64,000 nucleotides of DNA from NCBI RefSeq assembly GCF_049354825.1, contig NZ_CP186480.1, forward strand, positions 620,001-684,000, read 5' to 3'. Under the pieces are notes generated by a model. That model had not been told where the DNA came from. It was given only the letters and a program-made list of their open reading frames with translations, and searched no databases. The position numbers and the translations under genes are program-made. Positions 10,423 to 17,757 of the stretch are shown here, piece after piece. Positions within the stretch are counted from its first letter, which is position 1. Every line of letters starts with the position of its first letter. This stretch comes from Novosphingobium sp049354825 (GTDB taxonomy: Bacteria > Pseudomonadota > Alphaproteobacteria > Sphingomonadales > Sphingomonadaceae).

Positions 10423-11085
10423 ATGATCCCCCGCGACATCATTGCTGCCGCTCATGTCCCAGGCGGCGAGGACCTGATGCTGTTCCGTCACGACCATGAT
10501 TTCATCATCATGTCGGGGCGCGAGGAGCTGATGGGCACACGCATGCGCCACTCAGAGGAGCAGCTCGCGATCGAGACGCTCAATCGGCTGGCCGTGGCGG
10601 CGCCGCGGCTCTTGATCGGTGGATACGGCATGGGCTTCACGCTGCGCGCGGCGCTGGCCGGAATGGGCGAGCGCGGCCGCGTGACGGTAGCGGAGCTGGT
10701 GCCCGAGATCGTCGAATGGGCGCGCGGACCGATGGCGGAACTGACTGCCGGCTGCCTCGACGATCCCCGGCTGGAGCTGAAGATCGGCGACGTTGCCGAG
10801 GTGATCGCGGCGGCCGCCGGCACATACGACGCCATCCTGCTCGATGTCGATAACGGGCCCGACGGGCTTGTCCGCGCGGAAAACGACCGGCTTTACACGC
10901 CTGCCGGGCTTCAGGCCGCGCGGCGCGCGCTGCGTCCCGGCGGCCTGCTGGCGATCTGGTCGGCCGCGCCCGATGCGGGCTTCACGCGCCGGCTGAAGAA
11001 AGCCCGTTTTGCGGTCGAGGAGGCCACCGTCTTTGCGCGACCCAACCGCAAGGGACCGCGCCACACGATCTGGTTCGCGCGTTAA
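10423..11085 (+). CDS. Spermidine-synthase-like methyltransferase-fold protein
   Basis: 220 residues. Rossmann-type motif 'RLLIGGYGMGFTLRAAL', acidic strand 'GRVTVAELVPEIVEW', then 'YDAILLDVDNGPDGLV' and 'RALRPGGLLAIWSA', as in the spermine/spermidine synthase superfamily. It is shorter than true spermidine synthases (about 280 residues) and lacks their N-terminal beta domain, so polyamine synthesis should not be assumed; many such short proteins have no known substrate. It is convergent with the cyd operon, with the two stops sharing TTAA. Confidence 0.8.
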   Translation: MIPRDIIAAAHVPGGEDLMLFRHDHDFIIMSGREELMGTRMRHSEEQLAIETLNRLAVAAPRLLIGGYGMGFTLRAALAGMGERGRVTVAELVPEIVEWARGPMAELTAGCLDDPRLELKIGDVAEVIAAAAGTYDAILLDVDNGPDGLVRAENDRLYTPAGLQAARRALRPGGLLAIWSAAPDAGFTRRLKKARFAVEEATVFARPNRKGPRHTIWFAR

Positions 11086-11219
11086 AGCGCAGCGTGGATG
11101 AGGACTGCGACGACCGTCAGCGCCGCCACCCCTCCGGCCCAGTAAAGCGCCAGCCACCCCAGCCGGCCGCGCAGCGGCCTCGCTTCGGCAGGTTCAGTCA
11201 GGTCCGGCTCGATCCGCAT
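11082..11219 (-). CDS. DUF2474 small membrane protein, CydX-like cytochrome bd accessory subunit
   Basis: 45 residues, too short for routine gene calling. Charged N-terminus, then one transmembrane helix starting 'GWLALYWAGGVAALTVV'. The ATG overlaps the cydB TGA (ATGA). The DUF2474 family is found next to cydAB/cioAB in proteobacteria and plays a role analogous to CydX/CydZ single-helix subunits that stabilise the haem site (function by analogy). Size, one helix, gene position and overlap all support a real gene. Confidence 0.8.
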   Translation of the reverse strand: MRIEPDLTEPAEARPLRGRLGWLALYWAGGVAALTVVAVLIHAAL

Positions 11220-12226
11220 CAGTGATACCCGTCGGTGCCGACCTTGCCGCGGAAGACCCAGTAGGCCCAGCCGGTGTAGGCCAGCAGGATGGGGACGATG
11301 AAAAGCGCGCCCACCAATACGAAGTGCTGGCTGCGCTCCGGCGCAGCGGCGTCCCAGATGGATACCGACGGCGGCACGATGGCCGGAAAGATCGAGATGC
11401 CCAGCCCCGCCATCCCGAGCAGGAACAATGCCAGCGCGGCAAGGAACGCCTTGCCCGGCCGTCGCTTGGCCAGCGCGCCGAGCAGGACCACGAAAGCAAG
11501 CCCGGTCAGGACCGGGACCGGCGCGACGAACCAAAGCGACGGCGTGCTGAACCAGCGCTGGTAGTACTGCGGGAACAGGAACGGCGTCGCCAGGCTGACC
11601 GCGATCATCAGCGCGGCGACCGCGAATGCCGCCAGCCGGGCGATCCGATAGCCGTGGTCCTCGGCCTTGCCCTCGGCCTTGAGCGCAAGCCAGCAGGCGC
11701 CCAACAGCACGTAGCCGCAGACGACACCCAGGCCCGTCAGTAGCGAGTAGGGCGACAACCAGTCGAGCCAGCCGCCCGCATAGGCGCGATCACGCACCGA
11801 AACGCCTTGGATCAGCGCCCCAAGGATGATGCCCTGCGCCAGTGCCGCGACGAACGACCCGCTGGTGACCGCGAAATCCCAGAACCGGCGATGGCGCGGA
11901 TCGCGCCAGCGAAACTCGAACCCCGTGCCGCGAAACACCAGCGCCAGCAGCATGGCGATGATCAATGGATAAGTCGCCGGCAGGACCAGCGCGTAAGCGA
12001 GCGGGAAGGCCGCGAACAGCAGCGCGCCGCCCATGACCAGCCAGGTCTCGTTGCCGTCCCACACCGGCGCGACCGAATTGAGCGCCTGGTCCCGTTCCTC
12101 GCCATCGGCCAGCGCGGGCAGGAGGATGCCGATGCCGAGGTCGAAACCGTCCAGCACGACGTAAAGCAACACCGCGAAGGCGATCAGTCCGGCAGCGGCC
12201 ACCGAAAGGTCGAACGGGACCGTCAT
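11219..12226 (-). CDS. cydB: Cytochrome bd-type (cyanide-insensitive) ubiquinol oxidase subunit II
   Basis: 335 residues, eight or nine predicted membrane helices. CydB hallmarks: 'YVVLDGFDLGIGIL' near residue 23, 'VAPVWDGNETWLVMGG', 'RGTGFEFRWRD', and C-terminal 'AYTGWAYWVFRGKV'. Subunit II pairs with CydA to make the terminal oxidase that reduces oxygen with quinol without pumping protons. It overlaps cydA by 4 bases and the DUF2474 gene by 1 base; one operon. Confidence 0.95.
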   Translation of the reverse strand: MTVPFDLSVAAAGLIAFAVLLYVVLDGFDLGIGILLPALADGEERDQALNSVAPVWDGNETWLVMGGALLFAAFPLAYALVLPATYPLIIAMLLALVFRGTGFEFRWRDPRHRRFWDFAVTSGSFVAALAQGIILGALIQGVSVRDRAYAGGWLDWLSPYSLLTGLGVVCGYVLLGACWLALKAEGKAEDHGYRIARLAAFAVAALMIAVSLATPFLFPQYYQRWFSTPSLWFVAPVPVLTGLAFVVLLGALAKRRPGKAFLAALALFLLGMAGLGISIFPAIVPPSVSIWDAAAPERSQHFVLVGALFIVPILLAYTGWAYWVFRGKVGTDGYH

Positions 12227-13641
12227 CGTCCGTCTCCATCGCCCTGTGCCGGGCCGGGCGCCGTGCCCGACGTGCGGATCGGGCCCTTGCCGGCCGGATG
12301 TTCGGCCAGGTCGGGCTCATGCGGGTGCGGCGGCTGCGCCATCAGCCGCAGTACGTACCAGATGCCGAAGCCGAACACCGTGCAATAGACCGCGGCGAAG
12401 GCCGCCAGCGACGTCGCGATGGCTGGCGCCGCGACCTTGCCCAGGGCATCGGCGGTGCGCAGCAGGCCGTAGACGACCCAGGGCTGGCGCCCTACTTCGG
12501 TAACGATCCACCCGGCGGTCACCGCGACGAAGCCCGACGGCCCCATCAAAAGCGCCAGCCGGTGCATCCAGGCCCAGTCGAACAACCGGCCGCGCACGCG
12601 GGCCAGCAGGCTCCACAATCCGAGCGCGAACATCGCGAAGCCGAGTGCGACCATAACGCGGAAGGCCCAGAACACGATCGCGACCGGCGGCTGGTCCGCG
12701 CGCGCGACGGTGTCGAGCCCGGCCAGCGGCGCGTTGGCATCGTGCTTGAGGATCAGCGAGGACAGCTTGGGTATCTCCACCGCCCAGCGCACCGTCTGCG
12801 CGTCCTGGTCGGGCCAACCGAATAGGATCAGCGGCGCGCCGTCAGGGTGGCTCTGGAAATGGCCCTCCATCGCCATGACCTTCGCAGGCTGGTGCTCAAG
12901 CGTGTTGAGCCCCTGGCTGTCGCCGGCGAGGATCTGCACGGGCGCGACCACCGCAGCCATCCACATTGCCATCGAGAACATCGTTTTTACCTGCGCGGTC
13001 GCGTGGCCGCGCAGGAGGTGCCAGGCGCCGACCCCGCCGACGGCGAGCGCGGTCGTCAGGTACGCGGCGATCACGGTATGGACCAGGCGGTACGGGAAGC
13101 TGGGATTGAAAACGATGCGCCACCAGCTGTCGCCCGGCAGCAACTGGCCGTTGGGGCCCAGTACGTAGCCCGTCGGCGTGTGCATCCACGAATTAGCGCT
13201 AAGGATCCAGAACGCCGAGATCGCGGTGCCAAGCGCCACCATGCAGGTGGCGCCGAAATGCAGTCCCTTGCCGACCTTCTTCATCCCGAACAGCATAACG
13301 CCCAGGAAACCGGCCTCCAGGAAGAACGCCGTCATCACTTCGTAGGCCATCAGCGGCCCCAGGATCGCGCCGCCCTTGTCCGAGAAGTTCGGCCAGTTGG
13401 TGCCGAACTGGTAGGACATGACCACGCCCGACACGACGCCCATCGCGAAAACGACGGCGAATATCCGCAGCCAATAGCGGTAGAGATCGAGGTACTTGGG
13501 GTCGTTCTTGGCCAGCCACAGGCCTTCCAGCACCGCCAGATAGCTCGCCAGCCCGATCGAAAAGGCGGGGAAGATGAAATGGAAGGTGACCGTGAAGGCG
13601 AACTGCAGTCGCGCCAGCAAAAGCGCGGTCTGGTCGATCAT
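12223..13641 (-). CDS. cydA: Cytochrome bd-type (cyanide-insensitive) ubiquinol oxidase subunit I
   Basis: 472 residues. Axial haem ligand His21 in 'TFHFIFPAFSIGLA', the 'GWIVTEVGRQPW' motif at 377-388, and 'ILSANSWMHTPTGY'. The chain is about 50 residues shorter than E. coli CydA, which fits the short Q-loop seen in CioA-type (cyanide-insensitive) oxidases. The C-terminal ~35 residues are a Pro/Gly-rich cytoplasmic tail. First gene of the operon cydA-cydB-DUF2474; a 100-base intergenic region with palindromes lies upstream. Could equally be named cioA. Confidence 0.94.
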   Translation of the reverse strand: MIDQTALLLARLQFAFTVTFHFIFPAFSIGLASYLAVLEGLWLAKNDPKYLDLYRYWLRIFAVVFAMGVVSGVVMSYQFGTNWPNFSDKGGAILGPLMAYEVMTAFFLEAGFLGVMLFGMKKVGKGLHFGATCMVALGTAISAFWILSANSWMHTPTGYVLGPNGQLLPGDSWWRIVFNPSFPYRLVHTVIAAYLTTALAVGGVGAWHLLRGHATAQVKTMFSMAMWMAAVVAPVQILAGDSQGLNTLEHQPAKVMAMEGHFQSHPDGAPLILFGWPDQDAQTVRWAVEIPKLSSLILKHDANAPLAGLDTVARADQPPVAIVFWAFRVMVALGFAMFALGLWSLLARVRGRLFDWAWMHRLALLMGPSGFVAVTAGWIVTEVGRQPWVVYGLLRTADALGKVAAPAIATSLAAFAAVYCTVFGFGIWYVLRLMAQPPHPHEPDLAEHPAGKGPIRTSGTAPGPAQGDGDGR

Positions 13642-13703
13642 GGCAAGTGTCCGGTTCCGTGAACAGTTAACCCGGACTCCCTAGCCGATCGTAACGGCGG
13701 TTA

Positions 13704-13736
13704 CCCGTGCAAAACGCGTTAGCGCTGTTGCACGGG
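13704..13736. repeat. Nested palindromes between cydA and gcrA
   Basis: A perfect 9-bp inverted repeat (13704-13712 with 13728-13736) encloses two further self-palindromes, AACGCGTT (13713-13720) and AGCGCT (13721-13726). A separate small repeat, GTAAC-GGCG-GTTAC, is at 13691-13704. The site lies 62 bases upstream of cydA and just after the gcrA stop. It could be an operator for the oxidase operon or the 3' hairpin of the gcrA mRNA; no T-tract follows on either strand. Confidence 0.5.
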
Positions 13737-13741
13737 GCGCC

Positions 13742-14428
13742 TTAGCGGACGCGCGGGCCGCCGAAGGGCAGCGGCGGGGGCGGGCGGCGATGGCCGCGCG
13801 GCAACTGCGCCTGGTACGCGCGGCCGCAATGCTCGACGCAGTACGGGAAGCCGGGGTTCACCTTGACCCCGCAGAAATGGAAGTCCGGCTCACCCGGGTG
13901 GCCCATCGGCCAGCGGCAAATGCGGTCGTTAAGCTCAAGCAGGCTGGTCTTGTCGGCCATTTCCGGGCTTGGCTTGGCCGGCACCAGGCGCCGCGGCGGC
14001 GCCGGCGGGATCGGCGATTGCTGATCGCCCGGGCCCTGACGCAGGAACCCGCCGGGACCGACCGAAACGATGCGCGGCGCCGGCGGCGGCGCTGGTGCAG
14101 ACGGATCGGCGGGGGCGGCCGCTTGCGGTGCCGGCGGCGCGGCGCGCGGAGCCGGCGCGCGCGAAGTCGGCGCGGGGCGGGGCGGCAGGTCGGCTTTGGG
14201 CGGTTTGGGGGCGGGGGCCGCGGCAGCTGGCGCGGCGGCAGCGGCGGGCGCGGCGTCCTTTTCGTTCGGCTTGACCGGCGACGGACGCGACTTGAGGCCA
14301 AGGCGGTGCGCCTTGCCGATCACGGCATTGCGGCTGACCCCGCCCAGTTCTTCCGCGATCTGGCTGGCTGTCGAACCGCCTTCCCACATCTTGGTTAGTT
14401 TCTCGATCCGTTCGTCGGTCCAGCTCAT
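13742..14428 (-). CDS. gcrA: GcrA cell-cycle regulator
   Basis: 228 residues. N-terminal helix-turn-helix domain starts 'MSWTDERIEKLTKMWEGG' and continues with 'ASQIAEELGGVSRNAVIGK', the diagnostic GcrA block. C-terminal part carries the sigma-70-interacting domain with conserved Cys/Trp: 'CRWPMGHPGEPDFHFCG' and 'PYCVEHCGRAYQ'. Between them lies a ~100-residue Pro/Ala-rich linker. In Caulobacter GcrA works with sigma-70 at promoters carrying CcrM-methylated GANTC. The start at 14428 is chosen because the family begins at MSWT; the 20-codon upstream extension is not conserved-looking. Confidence 0.95.
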   Translation of the reverse strand: MSWTDERIEKLTKMWEGGSTASQIAEELGGVSRNAVIGKAHRLGLKSRPSPVKPNEKDAAPAAAAAPAAAAPAPKPPKADLPPRPAPTSRAPAPRAAPPAPQAAAPADPSAPAPPPAPRIVSVGPGGFLRQGPGDQQSPIPPAPPRRLVPAKPSPEMADKTSLLELNDRICRWPMGHPGEPDFHFCGVKVNPGFPYCVEHCGRAYQAQLPRGHRRPPPPLPFGGPRVR

Positions 14429-14517
14429 GCCATTTCCAGTTCGTCGGCGCCGGGGCGGCGCCACGGTCAAAAGTCGCGGGCTTGCCATGACCGCGGCCTG
14501 CCGATAGGCGGCGGGAC

Positions 14518-15408
14518 ATGGCCGATCAACCCTATGTCGCGGTGCCGCAGGATGCCGCGCCAGTCCCTTCGGGATCAGGCGCCGCAGCTCGTTTTCCGGC
14601 CCCGGGAGTGCCCCAGATACACCGCATGAACGGCCTGGGGCTGTGGACCCTCTATATGAAGGAAGTCCGCCGGTTCTTCAAGGTCCAGACCCAGACGATC
14701 TGGGCCCCGGCGATCACCACCCTGCTTTATCTGATGATCTTCACCGTCGCGATGGGTCGCGGCGGGCGCGAAGTGCTGGGCGTGCCGTTCGCCAGCTTCG
14801 TCGCCCCCGGGCTGATTGTGATGGGCATGATTAACAACGCCTTTGCCAACACCAGCTTCAATTTCCTTGCCGGCAAGATCCAGGGCACGATCGTCGATTA
14901 CCTGATGCCGCCGTTGTCGGAGAGCGAGTTAATGATCGGCCTGATCGGAGCGGCGCTGACGCGTGCGATCTTGGTCGGTGCGGCGATCGCATTGGTCATG
15001 GCGTTCTGGCCGGGCGTGTCGCTGGTGGTCCGGCACCCGTGGGCAGTGGCGTGGTTCGGCGTCATGGGATCGATCCTGCTGGCGACAATCGGGCTGTTCA
15101 CGTCCTTGTGGGCGGAAAAGTTCGACCACGCAGCGATGGTGACGAACTTCGTTGTCACCCCGCTGACGATGCTGTCGGGGACGTTCTACGTCATCGACAA
15201 CCTGGCGCCGTCATTTCAGGCGGTGAGCCGCGTGAACCCGTTCTTCTACGTGATATCCGGGTTTCGCTTCGGCTTCCTGGGCCAGAGCGACATCGGTTCG
15301 ACCAATGCGCATGTCATGAACGGGGCGCTTTACCTTGGCGCGCTCAACCTCGTGCTGCTGACGGCACTCTACTTTGTTCTGAAAAGCGGGTGGAAGCTGC
15401 GTTCCTGA
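14518..15408 (+). CDS. ABC-2 type transporter permease
   Basis: 296 residues with about six membrane helices after a ~35-residue Pro/Ala-rich N-terminus. The family signature is visible: 'TIWAPAITTLLYLMIF', 'FVAPGLIVMGMINNAF', 'GTIVDYLMPPLSESE', 'TPLTMLSGTFYVIDNL' and 'RVNPFFYVISGFRFGFLG'. Permeases of this type export drugs or polysaccharides when paired with an ATPase. No ATP-binding gene is next to it, so its partner must be encoded elsewhere. Internal ATG at about 14628 is an alternative start that would drop the unusual N-terminus. Confidence 0.88.
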   Translation: MADQPYVAVPQDAAPVPSGSGAAARFPAPGVPQIHRMNGLGLWTLYMKEVRRFFKVQTQTIWAPAITTLLYLMIFTVAMGRGGREVLGVPFASFVAPGLIVMGMINNAFANTSFNFLAGKIQGTIVDYLMPPLSESELMIGLIGAALTRAILVGAAIALVMAFWPGVSLVVRHPWAVAWFGVMGSILLATIGLFTSLWAEKFDHAAMVTNFVVTPLTMLSGTFYVIDNLAPSFQAVSRVNPFFYVISGFRFGFLGQSDIGSTNAHVMNGALYLGALNLVLLTALYFVLKSGWKLRS

Positions 15409-15789
15409 TCAGTGGGTCATCGACCGGCGCAGGCGATAGCGCCCGTCGGCAAAATTCTCGAACAGTTCGCCCAGCTGCGGATGATCGACCGGCCCGTGCT
15501 CCCCGTCGGCGACCAGGTTCTGCTGGCTGACATAGGCGACGTAGCTGGAGTCGCCATTCTCGGCGAGGAGGTGGTAGAACGGCTGGTCGCGCCGCGGACG
15601 GACGGTTTCGGGGATGGACTCGTACCACTCCTCGCTGTTGGCGAAGACCGGATCGACATCGAAAACCACGCCGCGAAAGTCGAACATGCGGTGGCGAACC
15701 ACCGCGCCGATGCCGAAGCGCGCACGCGTGCTGGCGGGCGCTTCGATCCGGCGGCCGGCAGTGGCGGAAAAGAATGTTGCTCGGTCCAT
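15409..15789 (-). CDS. hspQ: Heat shock protein HspQ (hemimethylated-DNA-binding YccV family)
   Basis: 126 residues. Core 'ARFGIGAVVRHRMFDFRGVV' followed by 'FDVDPVFANSEEWYESIP', 'QPFYHLLAEN' and 'YVAYVSQQNLV' matches HspQ. In E. coli HspQ binds DnaA and acts as a specificity factor for Lon. The start at 15789 (MDRATFF) is chosen over one 12 codons upstream because the latter adds nothing family-like. Convergent with the ABC-2 permease gene with no gap. Confidence 0.88.
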   Translation of the reverse strand: MDRATFFSATAGRRIEAPASTRARFGIGAVVRHRMFDFRGVVFDVDPVFANSEEWYESIPETVRPRRDQPFYHLLAENGDSSYVAYVSQQNLVADGEHGPVDHPQLGELFENFADGRYRLRRSMTH

Positions 15790-15950
15790 TGGCTCCAAGA
15801 TAGGTTTGCGCGGTGCGCCAAACAATGGCGCCGGCGCGCTTCTTCCCCGATTTTCGCCAATCCGGGGGCTTGCCTGCCGCCGCAGCCTGCGCTACCGGCG
15901 CGCTTCCTTCGACCGGGAAGGCCCTTGCGGGTCCCCAAAAGGCATCTCAC

Positions 15951-16040
15951 GGAGAGGTGGCAGAGTGGTCGAACGCGCCGCACTCGAAATGCGGTTTACG
16001 GGCAACCGTAACGTGGGTTCGAATCCCACCCTCTCCGCCA
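15951..16040 (+). tRNA. tRNA-Ser(CGA)
   Basis: 90 bases with encoded CCA. 7-bp acceptor stem (15951-15957 with 16030-16036), anticodon stem CCGCA/TGCGG with loop CTCGAAA giving anticodon CGA, long variable arm typical of class II tRNAs, and T-loop GGTTCGAATCC. Confidence 0.96.
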
Positions 16041-16374
16041 TTACCCGCCAATTTCAGGTAGAATTCTGCAACGGGGCAGGGTTCTTTCCGTAACTGCGCC
16101 GGTTTGAAGGACGATCCCGCATCAGTTTGGCAGCGCCTGCAGGGGCGAGCTTTGGGTGAGACCCCAACGTCCAGTCCGTGGCGTTACGCTCCGGTACAAT
16201 CCGCATAACCACCCGATGGCGGACCACTTATATCGGTCGCTGGCAGATGCTTCACGGGCCTGCACCCCCGATCCCCCAAGCCAGGCCCGGCGGAGCATCT
16301 GCTAATCCTCCGAATTGCAAGACCGCGGGGCCCTTTAGAACGGCAAGCGCGCTCCCGCCGCCTTGCGGAGGCTC
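16041..16374. other. 334-base gap between tRNA-Ser and the GH13 gene
   Basis: No reading frame here looks like a protein: small openings are short and lack family features. It contains the long hairpin listed separately (16243-16302). It lies downstream of both flanking genes (tRNA-Ser on plus, GH13 on minus), so no promoter is required in it. No copy of the tRNA 3' end, which would mark an integration site, is seen. Confidence 0.6.
16243..16302. repeat. Long hairpin, possible structured RNA or bidirectional terminator
   Basis: Two nested perfect inverted repeats: outer 9 bp (16243-16251 with 16294-16302) and inner 7 bp (16256-16262 with 16282-16288), separated by short internal loops and closed by a 19-base loop that is C-rich. 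No T-tract follows on plus; the minus side is also not U-rich. It sits between convergent transcription units. Confidence 0.6.
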
Positions 16375-17757
16375 TCAGCGACCCTCGCTGGATAGCAGGC
16401 GGTAGCCCCAGGCAGGCAGCGCGACGCTTTCACCGGCCCTGAGCGTGACCCGCGCCGACGATCCGAATTCGCGGTACGTCCCGGCGGCGTGGGCGTCGGC
16501 CAGCGTGGCGGTTACGGGCTTGTCGGAAAGGTTGAACAACCCCACCACCGTGTTGCCGTTTGCCTTGCGGATCCAGGCGAAAATCTGGGCCGGTCGGTCG
16601 GTATTGACCTGGCTCATCCTGCCGCCCCATTGACCGTTGGCAAGCGCCGGATTGGCCCGGCGGAAGGCTATCAGGTCATGGAACAGACGGCCCTGCGTGC
16701 AGCCGGGTGCCTGGTTCCAGGCGATCGGATCCTTTTCGAAGAATTCCAGCCGCTTGGCGTTGCAGGCTTCGCCGCCATTGTAGATCATCGGCAGGCCTTC
16801 GCCGGTGAATGACAGCGCGATCACCGCGGGCAGGGCGGGGCCGAAGTTCTCGGCCATGGTGCCTTCCCAGGCATTGCTGTCATGGTTTTCGACGTAAGTC
16901 AGGCGCATCGCCTCGCGCGGCCACGCGCTCTCGTTCTCACCGTAATAGCCGTACAGCGCGGTCGCGTCGGCCTCGCCGTGCGCGATCTTCTTCATCGTGT
17001 CGTGCCAGTCCCATGCGTAGACCGCGTCGAAGGCCTTGCGCGTCAGCTCCGGGGTCTTCCATTCGGCGAGCATGAAGACCGGTTTGATGGCCTCGAGCCG
17101 GGCGCGTTCGCGCTCCCAGAAGTCGATCGGGACATAGCCGGCGACATCGGCGCGAAAGCCGTCGACGCCATAATCGCGGACCCACATTTCCATCGCCTTG
17201 CCGACATGCTCGCGCACGCCGGGCTTCGTCCAGTCGAGGTCGACGATGTCGGACCAGTCGGCCCACGGGGTGGGGCGGAAATGGCCTTGCCAGTCTTTTT
17301 CGTACCAATCCGGGTGTTGGGTGACGAGCCGGTTGTCCCAGGCGGTGTGATTGGCGACCCAGTCGAGGATGACCTTGAAGCCTTGCGCATGGGCGGCGTT
17401 CACGAAGTGGCGAAAGTCCGCCTTGGTCCCGAACTCCGGGTTGACGTCGTAATAATCGCGGACCGAATAGGGGCTGCCGAGCGTACCCTTGCGATTCATG
17501 GCCCCGATCGGGTGAATCGGCATCAGCCACAGCACGTCGACGCCCAGTGCCTTGAGCCGCGGCAGCTGCGCCTCGGCCGCGGCGAAAGTTCCCTCGGGCG
17601 TAAACTGGCGCGTGTTGATCTGGTAGAGCACCATTTGCCGCGACCACGCGGGGTGGTGGATCGTCGAATAAGGTGCAGGCTGCCACACCGCGTCCTGCGC
17701 AGAAGCGGCTACCGGGGCGAGCGCAAGCGCTGCGCTGAGCGCGAGCGAACGGATCAT
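16375..17757 (-). CDS. Exported GH13 alpha-amylase-family glycosidase
   Basis: 460 residues from the ATG at 17757. Signal peptide 1-21 ('ALSAALALAPVAASAQ'). GH13 barrel with conserved regions: 'LDWVANHT' (region I), 'VDGFRADVAGY' with nucleophile Asp204, 'FMLAEWK' with acid/base Glu232, and 'YVENHDSNAW' with Asp293. Likely hydrolyses alpha-1,4-glucan oligosaccharides in the periplasm; exact subfamily not resolved. Its ATG overlaps the stop of the upstream MFS gene (ATGA), so the two are translationally coupled. A 31-codon in-frame extension upstream lies inside the MFS gene and is rejected because it would bury the signal peptide. Confidence 0.92.
   Translation of the reverse strand: MIRSLALSAALALAPVAASAQDAVWQPAPYSTIHHPAWSRQMVLYQINTRQFTPEGTFAAAEAQLPRLKALGVDVLWLMPIHPIGAMNRKGTLGSPYSVRDYYDVNPEFGTKADFRHFVNAAHAQGFKVILDWVANHTAWDNRLVTQHPDWYEKDWQGHFRPTPWADWSDIVDLDWTKPGVREHVGKAMEMWVRDYGVDGFRADVAGYVPIDFWERERARLEAIKPVFMLAEWKTPELTRKAFDAVYAWDWHDTMKKIAHGEADATALYGYYGENESAWPREAMRLTYVENHDSNAWEGTMAENFGPALPAVIALSFTGEGLPMIYNGGEACNAKRLEFFEKDPIAWNQAPGCTQGRLFHDLIAFRRANPALANGQWGGRMSQVNTDRPAQIFAWIRKANGNTVVGLFNLSDKPVTATLADAHAAGTYREFGSSARVTLRAGESVALPAWGYRLLSSEGR

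Noticed and set aside
7476..10442. 988-residue minus-strand open frame opposite pnp
   Set aside because: It is a shadow of the high-GC codon pattern of pnp; no family features, rich in Arg/Asp/His/Gly, and it runs through the terminators and leader of pnp.
14429..14517. GANTC methylation sites in the gcrA upstream region
   Set aside because: None found by eye in this short stretch, so no CcrM-linked control can be claimed from it.
15951..16374. Possible integrated element at tRNA-Ser
   Set aside because: No integrase, no repeated tRNA 3' end and no foreign-looking genes downstream; the flanking genes look native.
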